64,000 nt of DNA from Paenibacillus sp. Marseille-Q4541. Lineage in GTDB: Bacteria; Bacillota; Bacilli; Paenibacillales; Paenibacillaceae. The notes below the pieces were generated by a model. That model saw only the letters and a program-made list of their open reading frames with translations. It did no database searches and was not told the DNA's origin. The translations under genes were made by a program, and so were the position numbers. Shown here piece by piece: positions 17,903 to 26,678 of this stretch; the stretch's first letter is position 1, and each line of letters opens with the position of its first letter. The DNA is taken from positions 38,126 through 102,125 of the forward strand of contig NZ_JAGXCY010000016.1 in the NCBI RefSeq assembly GCF_018310695.1. Direction: 5' to 3'.

Positions 17903-18619
17903 TTATCGATCTCTAGGAATTACGACTGCATAACGGAATAAAGGTTTCCACGAATAGGTCATGGTACTGTGATTTAGTTTTGTTTTGAGGTCGATCCAGT
18001 CCTTATCCGTAAACCCTTTCGCCACCGAAAGCGGACCATCATGGCGTATATACCGATTCCGTGAAATCATCCTAGTCGTTAGCCACACCGCTGTATAGGG
18101 GACAGAATGCCTGTGGATATCATTAATAACGACCCCAAATTTGGATGTTTTTAACATATAAGTCACAATATCTACAAGCTCCTGACCTTCAAAATGATGC
18201 ACAAATTGCGATCCTGTGACGATATCTGCATATCTTTCCGGAAGTGACTTTACGTCAGCCCTGATCACCTGGACACGCTTCTCCTCCTGAAAATAAAGCC
18301 GAGCTTCCTCGCAGGCTTCTTCTGTCAGATCTACAAGCGTAATCTTCATGTCAATTTCTTGAGCATCTGCCCATTCAAGAAGCTTACGGTTGACATCCCC
18401 TGAACCTGCTCCGACATCAAGCACGCTCAGTTTCTTGGGTCTCCCTATATCCTTCCATAACTTTTCCACACCATAACGAGTTGGGCCGGGTGCTCCAAAA
18501 ATTTTATTCAGTCTGCGCAAATGCTTAAGTGCTTCGCTTAGCTCTTCTCCACCCATGGAGAAGTCATCCATAAGCTCATCTTCTTTTGCTCTTGTCGACA
18601 AGCTTCTAAAGATAGACAT
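17903..18619 (-). CDS. SAM-dependent class I methyltransferase, PKS operon
   Basis: The frame extends to 18658, but GGAG eight bases before ATG at 18619 makes MSIFRSLSTR the start (238 residues). The class I SAM-binding motif VLDVGAGSGDVNRKL is at about 66-80, followed by an acidic loop (ITLVDLTEEACEEA) and motif III-like PERYADIVTGSQFVHHF. It overlaps the 3' end of the PKS gene by 14 bases, so translation is coupled. It is inferred to methylate the PKS product or its hydroxylated form. It is not the isoprenylcysteine-methyltransferase type that accompanies BpsA in B. subtilis, which suggests a distinct tailoring step. Confidence 0.85.
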   Translation of the reverse strand: MSIFRSLSTRAKEDELMDDFSMGGEELSEALKHLRRLNKIFGAPGPTRYGVEKLWKDIGRPKKLSVLDVGAGSGDVNRKLLEWADAQEIDMKITLVDLTEEACEEARLYFQEEKRVQVIRADVKSLPERYADIVTGSQFVHHFEGQELVDIVTYMLKTSKFGVVINDIHRHSVPYTAVWLTTRMISRNRYIRHDGPLSVAKGFTDKDWIDLKTKLNHSTMTYSWKPLFRYAVVIPRDR

Positions 18620-19763
18620 GAGAAGGCTCCGATTCAGATGGAATATAGGTAGGCACATAAGTAAACTGCATCAGTTCAGCAGTAAGTCCAGGACCAAACG
18701 CCATGGCAACCCCTTTGGTTTTTTCCTGTTTTTGCTCCATCAATTTTTCACGCATCGCATGGAGTACAAACATGATCGTAACAGAAGATAGATTCCCTGC
18801 ATTTTTCAAAATGTCTCTACTGTATTTCGTCTGATCATCACGAAGCCCCAGCACATTTTGTACTGAATCCACAATCCCTTTTCCTCCCGGATGAATGGCC
18901 CATAGCTCAGGTCGCTCGCTCCCCCCAAACAGAAGTTCAAGCTCAAGAGCAAGATATTCACCTAACAATTTCGGAATTCGTGGGGAGAGATAAAGATCAA
19001 ATCCCGCATTCCCAACTTCCCAAGTCATATCTTCTGTTGAATCGGGAAGAAGAACAGAATACCCTTTGCCGAGTTCGAAATAAGATTGATGTTTGCTATC
19101 TGCATTTCCTATAACACAACCCGAAGCTCCATCTCCAAAAAAGGAAGCCGCATATAAGGCTTCTTTATCCATCACTGGCTGAAAATGAAGACTACATAGT
19201 TCTACACAAACAACCAGCACTTTGGAACCAGGTGCGCCCTGAACGACATCCCTTGCCATCTGAATCGCTTTGAGTCCTGCCGCACAACCTTGAAAAATGA
19301 GTGGTAAACGATTCACACGTGCAGATAAACCCAACTCTTTTATTAACATAACGTCAAGACCTGGCAGAAACTGGCCTGTACAACTGACTGTGATGAGATG
19401 AGTAATCTCGCTACGCTCTGTGCCGCTATCAAGTAATGCTGCTTCTGCAGCTTGTAGTCCAAGAGGAACCGATTCTCTTTTGTATGAATTCATCCGTTCT
19501 TCGGTGGTAGGCACTTTAGATAGATCCTGAGAAAGCATATACCTGCATTCTTCTGAAGATTTAAAATATTCCGGCTCACAAGTGTAACGTGTCTCCACTC
19601 CACAAGATCTAAATATCCTCCTGGAAAAACGAGCTAAATCCGGGCGCCCGTGCAAAGAGGTGGTTATCAGTTCAGACACGACTGCTTGCGGAATCTGATA
19701 TGACGGAAGTGCTGTACCCATACCCAGAATAGAAATTCCAGAGTGTTGTGATCTTTGTGTCAT
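18606..19763 (-). CDS. Type III polyketide synthase (chalcone/alkylpyrone-synthase-like)
   Basis: AGGAGG lies seven bases before ATG at 19763; the longer frame to 19844 is rejected because it runs through the probable promoter. The protein has 385 residues, normal for the family. The catalytic triad is clear: Cys160 (FQGCAAGL), His291 (AIHPGGKG) and Asn324 (NAGNLSSVT). The GFGDGASG-type loop is FFGDGASGCVIG. Bacterial relatives (BpsA, SrsA) condense malonyl-CoA onto fatty acyl-CoA starters to give alkylpyrones or alkylresorcinols. First gene of a PKS-methyltransferase-flavoprotein operon. Starter and cyclisation mode cannot be read from sequence. Confidence 0.92.
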   Translation of the reverse strand: MTQRSQHSGISILGMGTALPSYQIPQAVVSELITTSLHGRPDLARFSRRIFRSCGVETRYTCEPEYFKSSEECRYMLSQDLSKVPTTEERMNSYKRESVPLGLQAAEAALLDSGTERSEITHLITVSCTGQFLPGLDVMLIKELGLSARVNRLPLIFQGCAAGLKAIQMARDVVQGAPGSKVLVVCVELCSLHFQPVMDKEALYAASFFGDGASGCVIGNADSKHQSYFELGKGYSVLLPDSTEDMTWEVGNAGFDLYLSPRIPKLLGEYLALELELLFGGSERPELWAIHPGGKGIVDSVQNVLGLRDDQTKYSRDILKNAGNLSSVTIMFVLHAMREKLMEQKQEKTKGVAMAFGPGLTAELMQFTYVPTYIPSESEPSHVYL

Positions 19764-20120
19764 TTGTAAACCTCCTAATATATTTACTTCATCTCGTTTA
19801 CTATCAAAGTGTATTGCTATATCTTTATTCACAGCTTGCTTCAAGTATGATGTTCTTTACTTCCAGTTTCAGAAACTCTTCTCTGTCCTTAGATACGTAA
19901 TTTTGCCAAATTCCCTGAAATTAGTTAACACAGATTTTACATATCATGATATTCAAGTGCATTTTTCACAATAAAAACAACAATTTTGACATATTTTTGA
20001 AATATTTATCCCACGATTGTAATTATTTACCCTTAACAAATCATTTGGAATCTATAAAAATAAGAATTAGAACTGGTAGATAAATTCCAGTTATTCCATT
20101 TTTGAAGGAGGCAACTTATT
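19764..20120. other. Divergent AT-rich intergenic region between PKS operon and LPMO
   Basis: It must hold promoters in both directions. A minus-strand candidate is listed at 19816-19844. On the plus side TTGACA occurs at 19986-19991 but no -10 at standard spacing follows, so no LPMO promoter is called. Confidence 0.4.
19816..19844 (-). promoter_or_regulatory. Candidate promoter of the PKS operon
   Basis: Minus strand TTGAAG, 17-base spacer, TATAGC, ending about 53 bases before the PKS start. Confidence 0.3.
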
Positions 20121-21467
20121 TTGACAGAACAACGCTTGCTTGGAAGAAAAGGTTTCCGTTTTCGCATTTTGCTCGGCTTGGCATTTGCCCTCGTGGTAGG
20201 TCTGGTGACTGCAGGAATCGCTTCTGCTCACGGATATCTCAGTGCTCCGCAAAGTCGCGCGTTCTTGTGTAAACAAGGACAAAACACCGGATGTGGTAAT
20301 GTACAGTATGAACCGCAATCTCTTGAAGCCAAAGGTAACTTCCCTGCAGAAGGACCTGCAGATGGACAACTCTCCGGCGCTGGTGTATTCCCAGAAATGA
20401 ATGAACAATCTCCAACAAGATGGAAAAAAGTAAACATGAACACAGGTAGCAATACATTTACTTGGACATTAACTGCAGCACATGCAACAAAAGAATGGAA
20501 ATACTACATTACAAAACCAGGTTGGGATCAAAGCCAACCGATTACTCGTTCTAACATTGAACTCTTCTGTAAAATTGATGATGGTGGTAAAAGACCTGAT
20601 TTTACAGTAACGCATTCTTGCAACATCCCTTCTGATCGCAGCGGGTATCATATTATCCTAGCGGTATGGGAAATTTCCGATACTGGAAACGCTTTCTACA
20701 ATACAATTGATGCAAATATTTCCGGTGGTGGTGGAGCTACAGATACAACAGCACCAACAGCTCCAACTAGCCTTCGTTCTTCTGGCACAACAGCAACAAG
20801 CGTATCTCTTGCTTGGAATGCTGCTACAGACAATGTAGGTGTAACTGGCTACGATGTTTACCGTGGAAGCACACTCGTTGGCAGTGTTTCTGGTTCCACT
20901 CTGTCTTACAATGCTACGGGCTTAACTGCTAACACAAGTTATACTTTTACAGTAAAAGCCAAAGATGCTGCTGGTAATGTATCCGGAGCAAGTAACGTAC
21001 TGACTGTGCAAACAGCCGGCGCTTCTACTCCCGATACTACGGCTCCAACAGCTCCAAGCGGTCTTCATTCCATGGCTGTAAATGCAAATTCCGTGTCTCT
21101 CATGTGGTCTGCTTCTACAGATAACGTTGCAGTGACCGGTTATGATATCTACTCTGGAAACACACTGGTAGGTAGCGTTTCTGGAACGACTCTTGAATAC
21201 ACAGTAACTGGACTTACAGGCAGCACAAACTACACATTTACAGTAAAAGCCAAAGATGCTGCTGGTAATGTATCTGCTGCAAGTAATGCTTTAACAGTGA
21301 CTACTTCTGCTCCTTCCACATCAGCTCCAGCATGGGCATCTGGAACCGCTTACAAAGCAAATGACTTAGTTACTTACAATGGGGTTGTTTATAAATGTGT
21401 TCAACCTCATACTGCTTTGACGGGTTGGGAACCAGCTACAACACCAGCACTGTGGACAGTTAATTAA
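20121..21467 (+). CDS. Secreted chitin-active lytic polysaccharide monooxygenase (AA10) with two Fn3 and a CBM5/12 module
   Basis: 448 residues; TTG start nine bases after GAAGGAGG. The signal peptide ends at SA|HGYL so that His37 becomes the N-terminal copper ligand; His121 (LTAAHATKEWKYY) is the second brace histidine and the axial Phe lies in NAFYNTID. The AA10 domain spans about 37-200. A glycine linker leads to two Fn3 modules (DTTAPTAP starts each; about 213-300 and 308-395), then a C-terminal CBM5/12 chitin-binding module (PAWASGTAYKANDLVTYNG, GWEPATTPALW). It oxidatively cleaves crystalline chitin outside the cell. The Fn3 modules share an identical stretch of DNA, showing recent duplication. 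Monocistronic, own terminator. Confidence 0.95.
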   Translation: MTEQRLLGRKGFRFRILLGLAFALVVGLVTAGIASAHGYLSAPQSRAFLCKQGQNTGCGNVQYEPQSLEAKGNFPAEGPADGQLSGAGVFPEMNEQSPTRWKKVNMNTGSNTFTWTLTAAHATKEWKYYITKPGWDQSQPITRSNIELFCKIDDGGKRPDFTVTHSCNIPSDRSGYHIILAVWEISDTGNAFYNTIDANISGGGGATDTTAPTAPTSLRSSGTTATSVSLAWNAATDNVGVTGYDVYRGSTLVGSVSGSTLSYNATGLTANTSYTFTVKAKDAAGNVSGASNVLTVQTAGASTPDTTAPTAPSGLHSMAVNANSVSLMWSASTDNVAVTGYDIYSGNTLVGSVSGTTLEYTVTGLTGSTNYTFTVKAKDAAGNVSAASNALTVTTSAPSTSAPAWASGTAYKANDLVTYNGVVYKCVQPHTALTGWEPATTPALWTVN

Positions 21468-21482
21468 TTATTATTCATTACA

Positions 21483-21519
21483 AAAAAGAGGCCCGTTTCA
21501 ATATCAGGCCTCTTTTTTT
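21483..21519 (+). terminator. Terminator of the LPMO gene
   Basis: GAGGCC...GGCCTC stem preceded by A6 and followed by T7. Confidence 0.85.
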
Positions 21520-21539
21520 GCTTACTCATCTATTTAAAT

Positions 21540-21890
21540 TTATTGGGTACTGTTTTTCGCATTAACAATGGATTCAAGCTGCCTTGATATCATGACTCGC
21601 TCGTATTTCAGCTTCCAGATCTGCTCGGTTACATACTCTTTTGCTTTCAGATCTGTTTCTTCTTTTAGTTGTTTGAAAAGTTCAAGTAATTCATCATTCA
21701 GTGCATCAAACCGCACCCATAGATCGCTCCGGGCAGGAAGATTTTGTTTCTGTACCGGACTCTCTATAAAGGTTCTCATTTGCTCTATAATCGACTGTCT
21801 CCATGCTTCATCTTCAATACGGGTTGCATAATTTAGGAGATCTAAATAATCATCAATTTGTAATGAATGGGTTAGGTTTTGTGTGTTCAT
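21540..21890 (-). CDS. Small helical protein of unknown function
   Basis: The frame is open to 22112, but an AGGTGG/AGGAG-rich RBS precedes the ATG at 21890, and the upstream part (KGKCKKSIVILIKPS) reads as non-coding, so the start is MNTQNLTHSL (116 residues). Highly charged, predicted almost all alpha-helical with possible coiled coil (ALNDELLELFKQLKEETDLKAKEY, IWKLKYERVMISRQLESI). No signal or membrane segment. The family is not recognised. It lies convergent to the LPMO gene and separate from the MFS gene, whose terminator precedes it. Confidence 0.6.
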   Translation of the reverse strand: MNTQNLTHSLQIDDYLDLLNYATRIEDEAWRQSIIEQMRTFIESPVQKQNLPARSDLWVRFDALNDELLELFKQLKEETDLKAKEYVTEQIWKLKYERVMISRQLESIVNAKNSTQ

Positions 21891-22112
21891 GTTCCACCTG
21901 CATCTCCTTTGCTCTCTTTTACCGAGTATTATACTAGGTTTTATAAGAATTACAATACTTTTTTTGCATTTTCCTTTATTTATTGTTTCAGAATCCGTTG
22001 ACTGGTTATTTAAATCAAATTTGGCTCGCAAGCAATGATGGTCTTCTTCCATAAATCTATCATAAGCGAATGAGAGACGTTTTTCAGTGTTATATTTTAG
22101 AAATGTAGGCAT

Positions 22113-22148
22113 AAAAAAGCATGCCTATGATTTCTTTCTAAGGCATGC
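22113..22148 (-). terminator. Terminator of the MFS transporter gene
   Basis: GCATGCCT/AGGCATGC stem with TTTTTT on the minus-strand exit side. Confidence 0.8.
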
Positions 22149-22164
22149 TCCTCCGTAAAAACAA

Positions 22165-23424
22165 TTATTTAGATCTTAATACAATAGGAATTAATAACAG
22201 AGATATCAATCCTCCAGCTAGTGAGAGAACCATGTAACTGCTTCCGGCAACAACCATTCCTGAGAGTGCTCCACCAAGAGCACCTGAGAGGGCAATAAAT
22301 ACATCGACAGATCCCTGAATTTTAGCGCGTGTCGTAATGTGGGTTGAATCAATAATCAGTGTTGTTCCACTAATTAATCCTAAATTCCAACCGAGTCCAA
22401 GCAGTCCAAGAGCAACAATAAGCATAATTAAAGAATCACTTGGTGCCATTGCCGCTGTCAAACCCGCTGTTAGTAAAACAACGCCAGCTGCAATTGCCAT
22501 AGGAAAGCGACCTAGCTTATCTATAAGAATTCCGGTAAACAGTGATGGTAGGTACATACACCCTACATGAATGCCGATGACAAGCCCAACCTGAGCTATC
22601 GTGTGACCATGATGCAGCATGTGTACAGGAGTCATCGTCATAATGGCGACCATCACGATTTGCGTTAGGATCATAATGGCTGAACCAATCTGAATTCCTC
22701 GCCTATTCCTTTCTATATTCACTGAGTGTAAAAGATGTTGATCTTCCGTTTTCTTCTGCTGAGAATACATTGCCTTCGCAATTAATAACGGGTCAGGACG
22801 AAGCAGTGAGAAATTGATCAGCGCGGCTAAAAGAAATGCGGTACCTGCAAGAATAAAAGGACCTGCTAGCTCAGGTATTCCTAAGGATAGAGCAAAGTCT
22901 CCCATGACCCCTACTAAGTTTGGCCCGGCTACCGCTCCAAACGTCGTAGATACCATTGCAATACTGATCGCAGTCCCTCGCTGAGATGGGTTAGCCAAAT
23001 CTGTACCAGCATATCGCGCCTGAAGATTCGTAGCTGTTCCAAATCCGTATAAGAGTAAGGAAACAAATAGGAGCCATATCTGATTTGTCATAGCAGCCGC
23101 AACAGTACCTGCCGCCCCAAATCCCCCAATTAAATAGCCTGTTGTGAGTCCCATTCGTCGTCCATGCTTCGCTGATATTCTCCCAACAAGAAAAGCTGCT
23201 GCTGCGGAACCAAGTGTAAATAAAGCTGCCGGTACGCCCGCGTATGCATCTGTTCCAAGCATTTGTTGTGCGAGTAATGCACCTACTGTAATCCCTGCTG
23301 CAAGTCCTGCGCCTCCAAAAATTTGGGAAATACAGACGATGAGAAGGGTGCGCTCATATAGTTTCTTTTGCTTCTGTAGTGATGTACTATAATTCTCTGT
23401 AATGGAAGCTAATTCTGTATTCAT
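22165..23424 (-). CDS. Major facilitator superfamily transporter
   Basis: 419 residues with about twelve hydrophobic segments in two halves. The A-like motif VGRISAKHGRRMGLTTGYLIGG (loop 2-3) and its counterpart TGILIDKLGRFPMAIAAGVVL in the second half are classic MFS signatures. The N-terminus is cytoplasmic and hydrophilic (TELASITENYSTSLQKQKKLYERT). The overall look is that of a drug or metabolite efflux member (YfmO/YcxA-like groups), but the substrate is not predictable. The RBS AGGAG lies rather far upstream (about 14 bases). It stands alone with a terminator, so the neighbours give no functional hint. Confidence 0.85.
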   Translation of the reverse strand: MNTELASITENYSTSLQKQKKLYERTLLIVCISQIFGGAGLAAGITVGALLAQQMLGTDAYAGVPAALFTLGSAAAAFLVGRISAKHGRRMGLTTGYLIGGFGAAGTVAAAMTNQIWLLFVSLLLYGFGTATNLQARYAGTDLANPSQRGTAISIAMVSTTFGAVAGPNLVGVMGDFALSLGIPELAGPFILAGTAFLLAALINFSLLRPDPLLIAKAMYSQQKKTEDQHLLHSVNIERNRRGIQIGSAIMILTQIVMVAIMTMTPVHMLHHGHTIAQVGLVIGIHVGCMYLPSLFTGILIDKLGRFPMAIAAGVVLLTAGLTAAMAPSDSLIMLIVALGLLGLGWNLGLISGTTLIIDSTHITTRAKIQGSVDVFIALSGALGGALSGMVVAGSSYMVLSLAGGLISLLLIPIVLRSK

Positions 23425-23575
23425 CCCAATGTTGTCATCTCCTGTAGTTATAAAATAAGTACATGTATTTATGTATTACTGCTATTGTATTTGAAAACAT
23501 ATTTTTTGCATATCGTTCCATCAAAATCAGTTCTCTTTAGTTCCTTTATTATACTTTTAGAGAAACATAAGAAAA

Positions 23576-23600
23576 AGCCCTATTGCTATGCAAGAGGGCT
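23576..23600 (-). terminator. Terminator of the LacI/oxidoreductase operon
   Basis: AGCCCT-TTGC / GCAA-AGGGCT stem, followed on the minus strand by TTTTTC. Confidence 0.8.
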
Positions 23601-23615
23601 CTAAACAGCTTTTGT

Positions 23616-24722
23616 TTACTTATCCAGCGTGTATAAAGGAAGATCTACTGGCAGTGGTTTCGGACTTTCGCAAGTACTTTCCATCGTGTAATGTTCACCA
23701 TCCGTAGATGCATCATGAAATGCCCACATGGCTTCAAGCACATGGTATGCAAGTTCTCCACTAGCTCTGTGACTGCGTCCATTTCGTATGGCATAAGCCA
23801 TATCAGCTGGTCCGATTCCGCGTGTATTACTATCGTATCCTGGGAGTAATGGAACTTCTGTCCAATCCGTTTCACCCATACGTTTTATTTTTACTGGACC
23901 GCCGAATGAGTTCGGGTCAGGAACGAGGAGTGACCCCTTCGTACCATGAATCTCGATGTTCGGGAGAGTACTGCCGCCAAATATATCAAAGCTTGTAATG
24001 ATACTCGCTACAGCGCCTTGGCGGAATCTCATGAGACCCGTAACATGGGTAGGAGTATCTACCTTGATCTGTTGCCCATGTTTCTTTTCGCTCGTAATCA
24101 CCCGTTCTTCTAAAGCGGTACTTGTCATTCCCGTTACGCTTGCAATAGGGCCGAGCAGCTGAATAAGTGCTGTCAAATAATAAGGTCCCATATCAAACAT
24201 GGGTCCTCCGCCAGCAGCGTAGTAGAACTCGGGATCCGGATGCCAATGTTCATGACCACGGCTCATCATAAATGCCGCCGCACTTACAGGGGTTCCAATG
24301 TGTCCCTCTGTAATTGTTCTCAGCGCAGTCTGAATACCTGTTCCAAAAAAGGTTTCCGGTGCACATCCCACTAGCAGCCCAAGCTCACGAGCACGGTTCA
24401 ATACTTGCTTGCCTTCCTCCCGTGTAACAGCTAGCGGTTTCTCAACATAAACATGCTTACCTGCTTCAAGCGCCTGCAAACAAACGTTGGCATGAACCGC
24501 AGGGATGGTCAGATTGATAACAATTTCAATCTCCGGATCTGCTAAAAGTTCAGAAACCGTTACTGCCTTGGGGATATGATAAGCTGCAGCCTGTTCTTTG
24601 GCACGATCCAAATCAAGATCAGCACATGCAGCAAGTTCTAATATGTCAAACTTATTGCAATTTTCCATGTAAATTCCGCTTATTTTTCCACAGCCTATAA
24701 TACCTACCTTCACCTTTTTCAA
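23616..24722 (-). CDS. Gfo/Idh/MocA-family NAD(P)-dependent sugar oxidoreductase
   Basis: The frame opens at ATG 24743, but AAGGGAG eight bases before a TTG at 24722 favours MKKVKVGIIGCGKISG (368 residues); the ATG at 24743 remains possible. The Rossmann nucleotide site is GIIGCGKISG. The family motif EKPLAVTREEGKQVL carries the conserved EKP lysine (about residue 92 from the TTG start), and the C-terminal domain has GGGPMFDMGPYYL. These enzymes oxidise or reduce a sugar or inositol-type hydroxyl. Third catabolic gene of the LacI-controlled operon, after a second homologue and a ThuA protein. Confidence 0.85.
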   Translation of the reverse strand: MKKVKVGIIGCGKISGIYMENCNKFDILELAACADLDLDRAKEQAAAYHIPKAVTVSELLADPEIEIVINLTIPAVHANVCLQALEAGKHVYVEKPLAVTREEGKQVLNRARELGLLVGCAPETFFGTGIQTALRTITEGHIGTPVSAAAFMMSRGHEHWHPDPEFYYAAGGGPMFDMGPYYLTALIQLLGPIASVTGMTSTALEERVITSEKKHGQQIKVDTPTHVTGLMRFRQGAVASIITSFDIFGGSTLPNIEIHGTKGSLLVPDPNSFGGPVKIKRMGETDWTEVPLLPGYDSNTRGIGPADMAYAIRNGRSHRASGELAYHVLEAMWAFHDASTDGEHYTMESTCESPKPLPVDLPLYTLDK

Positions 24723-24756
24723 CGTAAAATCTCCCTTCGCCATGTCGAATTCTTCT

Positions 24757-25479
24757 TTATAGCTGGTTATCGGCCATTCCTGTATACGCTTTAGCAGCAG
24801 AATTTCTTGTGCTTACAAGTTCTTTTCCTTCCGCAGCCCACAGCAGGCCCCGAGTCATGATCTCTTTCACAGAAGGTATTTCCATAATGTCGGCATGATG
24901 ACCTAGCGAATTATAGAACACTCGGCCCTGCCCCCATTTTTTGGTCCATACTACGGGCATATCCACAGCACCGTTCGTACTATGTGGACCTTCTGCCAGA
25001 GGAAATCTTGTTGTTGCCAAAACCTCTACCGCTGGATCAATGTGGAGATAATACTGTTCGCTTTTTACTTGAAAATTGTCTATACCTGCAAGCAGAGGAC
25101 TTGAGCTATTTTTAATCTCAACGGTATATTCCACTCCATCATTACCTGGATGAGCTACCCATTGACCTCCCGTCATAAACTGCCAATCCACATTCGTTCG
25201 AAATGAGTCACACATCCCTCCATGACAACCGGCTAGACCGACTCCATTAATAACAGCGGCAGACACGTTCTCCACATATTTCTGTTCGATCGTATCCATC
25301 GTCCACATAGGTACGATCAGATCTAGCTCACGAAGTTTCTCTGCATCAGCATAGGCATCCAGCGTATTCGCCCTTTCTACGTCAAAACCTGCTTCAGTAA
25401 GCCACTCATCAAACAATGCCGACACAAGTTCAGGCTCATGACCATCCCAGCCACCCCATACGATCAGTGCTTTTTTCAT
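24757..25479 (-). CDS. ThuA-domain protein
   Basis: 240 residues; the start ATG overlaps the preceding stop as ATGA, with GGAGGACATGAACAA before it. It matches the ThuA-like class I glutamine-amidotransferase fold (KKALIVWGGWDGHEPE at the N-terminus, GVGLAGCHGGMCDSF near the middle, GRVFYNSLGHHADI near the C-terminus). ThuA proteins accompany Gfo/Idh/MocA dehydrogenases in trehalose-type and other disaccharide utilisation loci, where keto-sugar intermediates are formed. The biochemical role is still poorly defined. Sandwiched between two Gfo/Idh/MocA genes, so part of the same sugar pathway. Confidence 0.85.
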   Translation of the reverse strand: MKKALIVWGGWDGHEPELVSALFDEWLTEAGFDVERANTLDAYADAEKLRELDLIVPMWTMDTIEQKYVENVSAAVINGVGLAGCHGGMCDSFRTNVDWQFMTGGQWVAHPGNDGVEYTVEIKNSSSPLLAGIDNFQVKSEQYYLHIDPAVEVLATTRFPLAEGPHSTNGAVDMPVVWTKKWGQGRVFYNSLGHHADIMEIPSVKEIMTRGLLWAAEGKELVSTRNSAAKAYTGMADNQL

Positions 25480-26654
25480 TTGTTCATGTCCTCCATCTCG
25501 TTAAGTTCGACCCAGCGACGCTCTACTATTGACTTTTCAACCGCTTCCAATACAGCCTGACATTTCACCCCATCCGAAAAGTTAGGAACCGGCTGACGGT
25601 CTTCTTCGATCGCATTCATGAACTCTACCATCTCGTGGGTAAACGTCTGATCAAAACCAATCGGGTGCCCTGCTGGCCACCATGCTTCCGCATATTTGTG
25701 AACGCCATCTGTAGCTAGTACCCGGCGAAATCCCTGTACATCTTCATCATCGCTTGTAAAATAAACGTCCAGCTCATTCATCCGTTCAAAATCAAATCTC
25801 ACACTGCCTTTGCTGCCGTTAACTTCAAAAGAATTCGTGCTGCGATGGCCAGCCGCGAACCTTGTTGCTTCAATACTACCCATGGCACCGTTTTCAAACC
25901 TTGCTAAAAATAAAGTTGCATCATCTACGGTGACCGGTCCTTTTTCGGAATTGGTGCTTCCTTTCGTTGCCGTAAGTCCCGTCATTGCAGATGCAATTGG
26001 ACGCTCTTTGATAAAAGTTTCGCTCATCCCGATGACTTCTTTAAACTCACCTACCAGAAAACGCGCCATATCGATTAGATGAGCTCCAAGATCACCATGA
26101 GATCCGGAACCGGCAATCTCTTTTTGCAAACGCCATACAAGTGGAAACTCAGGGTCCAAGATCCAGTCCTGTAAAAATGTCGCACGGAAATGATAAATTT
26201 CGCCGAGCCTTCCGCTCGTAATTAGTTCTTTCGCAAGCTGTACGGCCGGTGAAAAACGATAATTAAAACCGATCATATGCTTGATGCCTGCTAATTCTGC
26301 GGCTTCTAGCATGTCACGTGAGTCAGCAAGTGAAAGCGCTAACGGTTTTTCACAGAAAATATGTTTGCCTGCTTTGGCTGCAGCCATCGCGATATCTTTG
26401 TGTACATTGCTTGGAGCATTAATATCAATGAGATCAATGTCATCGCGGGTGACAAGTTCCTTCCAATCGGTCAGACTTTCTTGCCAGCCAAATTGTTCCT
26501 GTGCTTCTTTTACCGCTGCTTCATCCCGCCCACAAATAACGGCCATTTCTGGTCTTTTCACTTTTGGGAAAAACATAGGAACACTACGGTAAGCGTTGCT
26601 GTGTGCTTTTCCCATAAATTTATATCCAATCATCCCAACACGAACTGAACACAT
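25476..26654 (-). CDS. Gfo/Idh/MocA-family sugar oxidoreductase
   Basis: 392 residues; ATG behind GAGGAGG. The N-terminal Rossmann site GMIGYKFMGKAHSNAYR is typical of the subgroup that pairs with ThuA proteins. EKPLALSLADSRDMLEAA carries the conserved lysine, and the catalytic-domain motif GSHGDLGAHLIDMARFLVG has the Asp/His pair of the family. It overlaps the ThuA gene by four bases and follows the LacI regulator by 24 bases. Two dehydrogenases in one operon suggest an oxidation-elimination-reduction route for a glycoside; the sugar is not identifiable. Confidence 0.87.
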   Translation of the reverse strand: MCSVRVGMIGYKFMGKAHSNAYRSVPMFFPKVKRPEMAVICGRDEAAVKEAQEQFGWQESLTDWKELVTRDDIDLIDINAPSNVHKDIAMAAAKAGKHIFCEKPLALSLADSRDMLEAAELAGIKHMIGFNYRFSPAVQLAKELITSGRLGEIYHFRATFLQDWILDPEFPLVWRLQKEIAGSGSHGDLGAHLIDMARFLVGEFKEVIGMSETFIKERPIASAMTGLTATKGSTNSEKGPVTVDDATLFLARFENGAMGSIEATRFAAGHRSTNSFEVNGSKGSVRFDFERMNELDVYFTSDDEDVQGFRRVLATDGVHKYAEAWWPAGHPIGFDQTFTHEMVEFMNAIEEDRQPVPNFSDGVKCQAVLEAVEKSIVERRWVELNEMEDMNK

Positions 26655-26678
26655 ACTTAATCCTCCTCGTTTGGTTAA

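Noticed and set aside
18620..18658. Longer N-terminus of the PKS-operon methyltransferase (MCLPIFHL...)
   Set aside because: No RBS, and it would lie inside the PKS C-terminal coding region; the ATG at 18619 has GGAG at good spacing.
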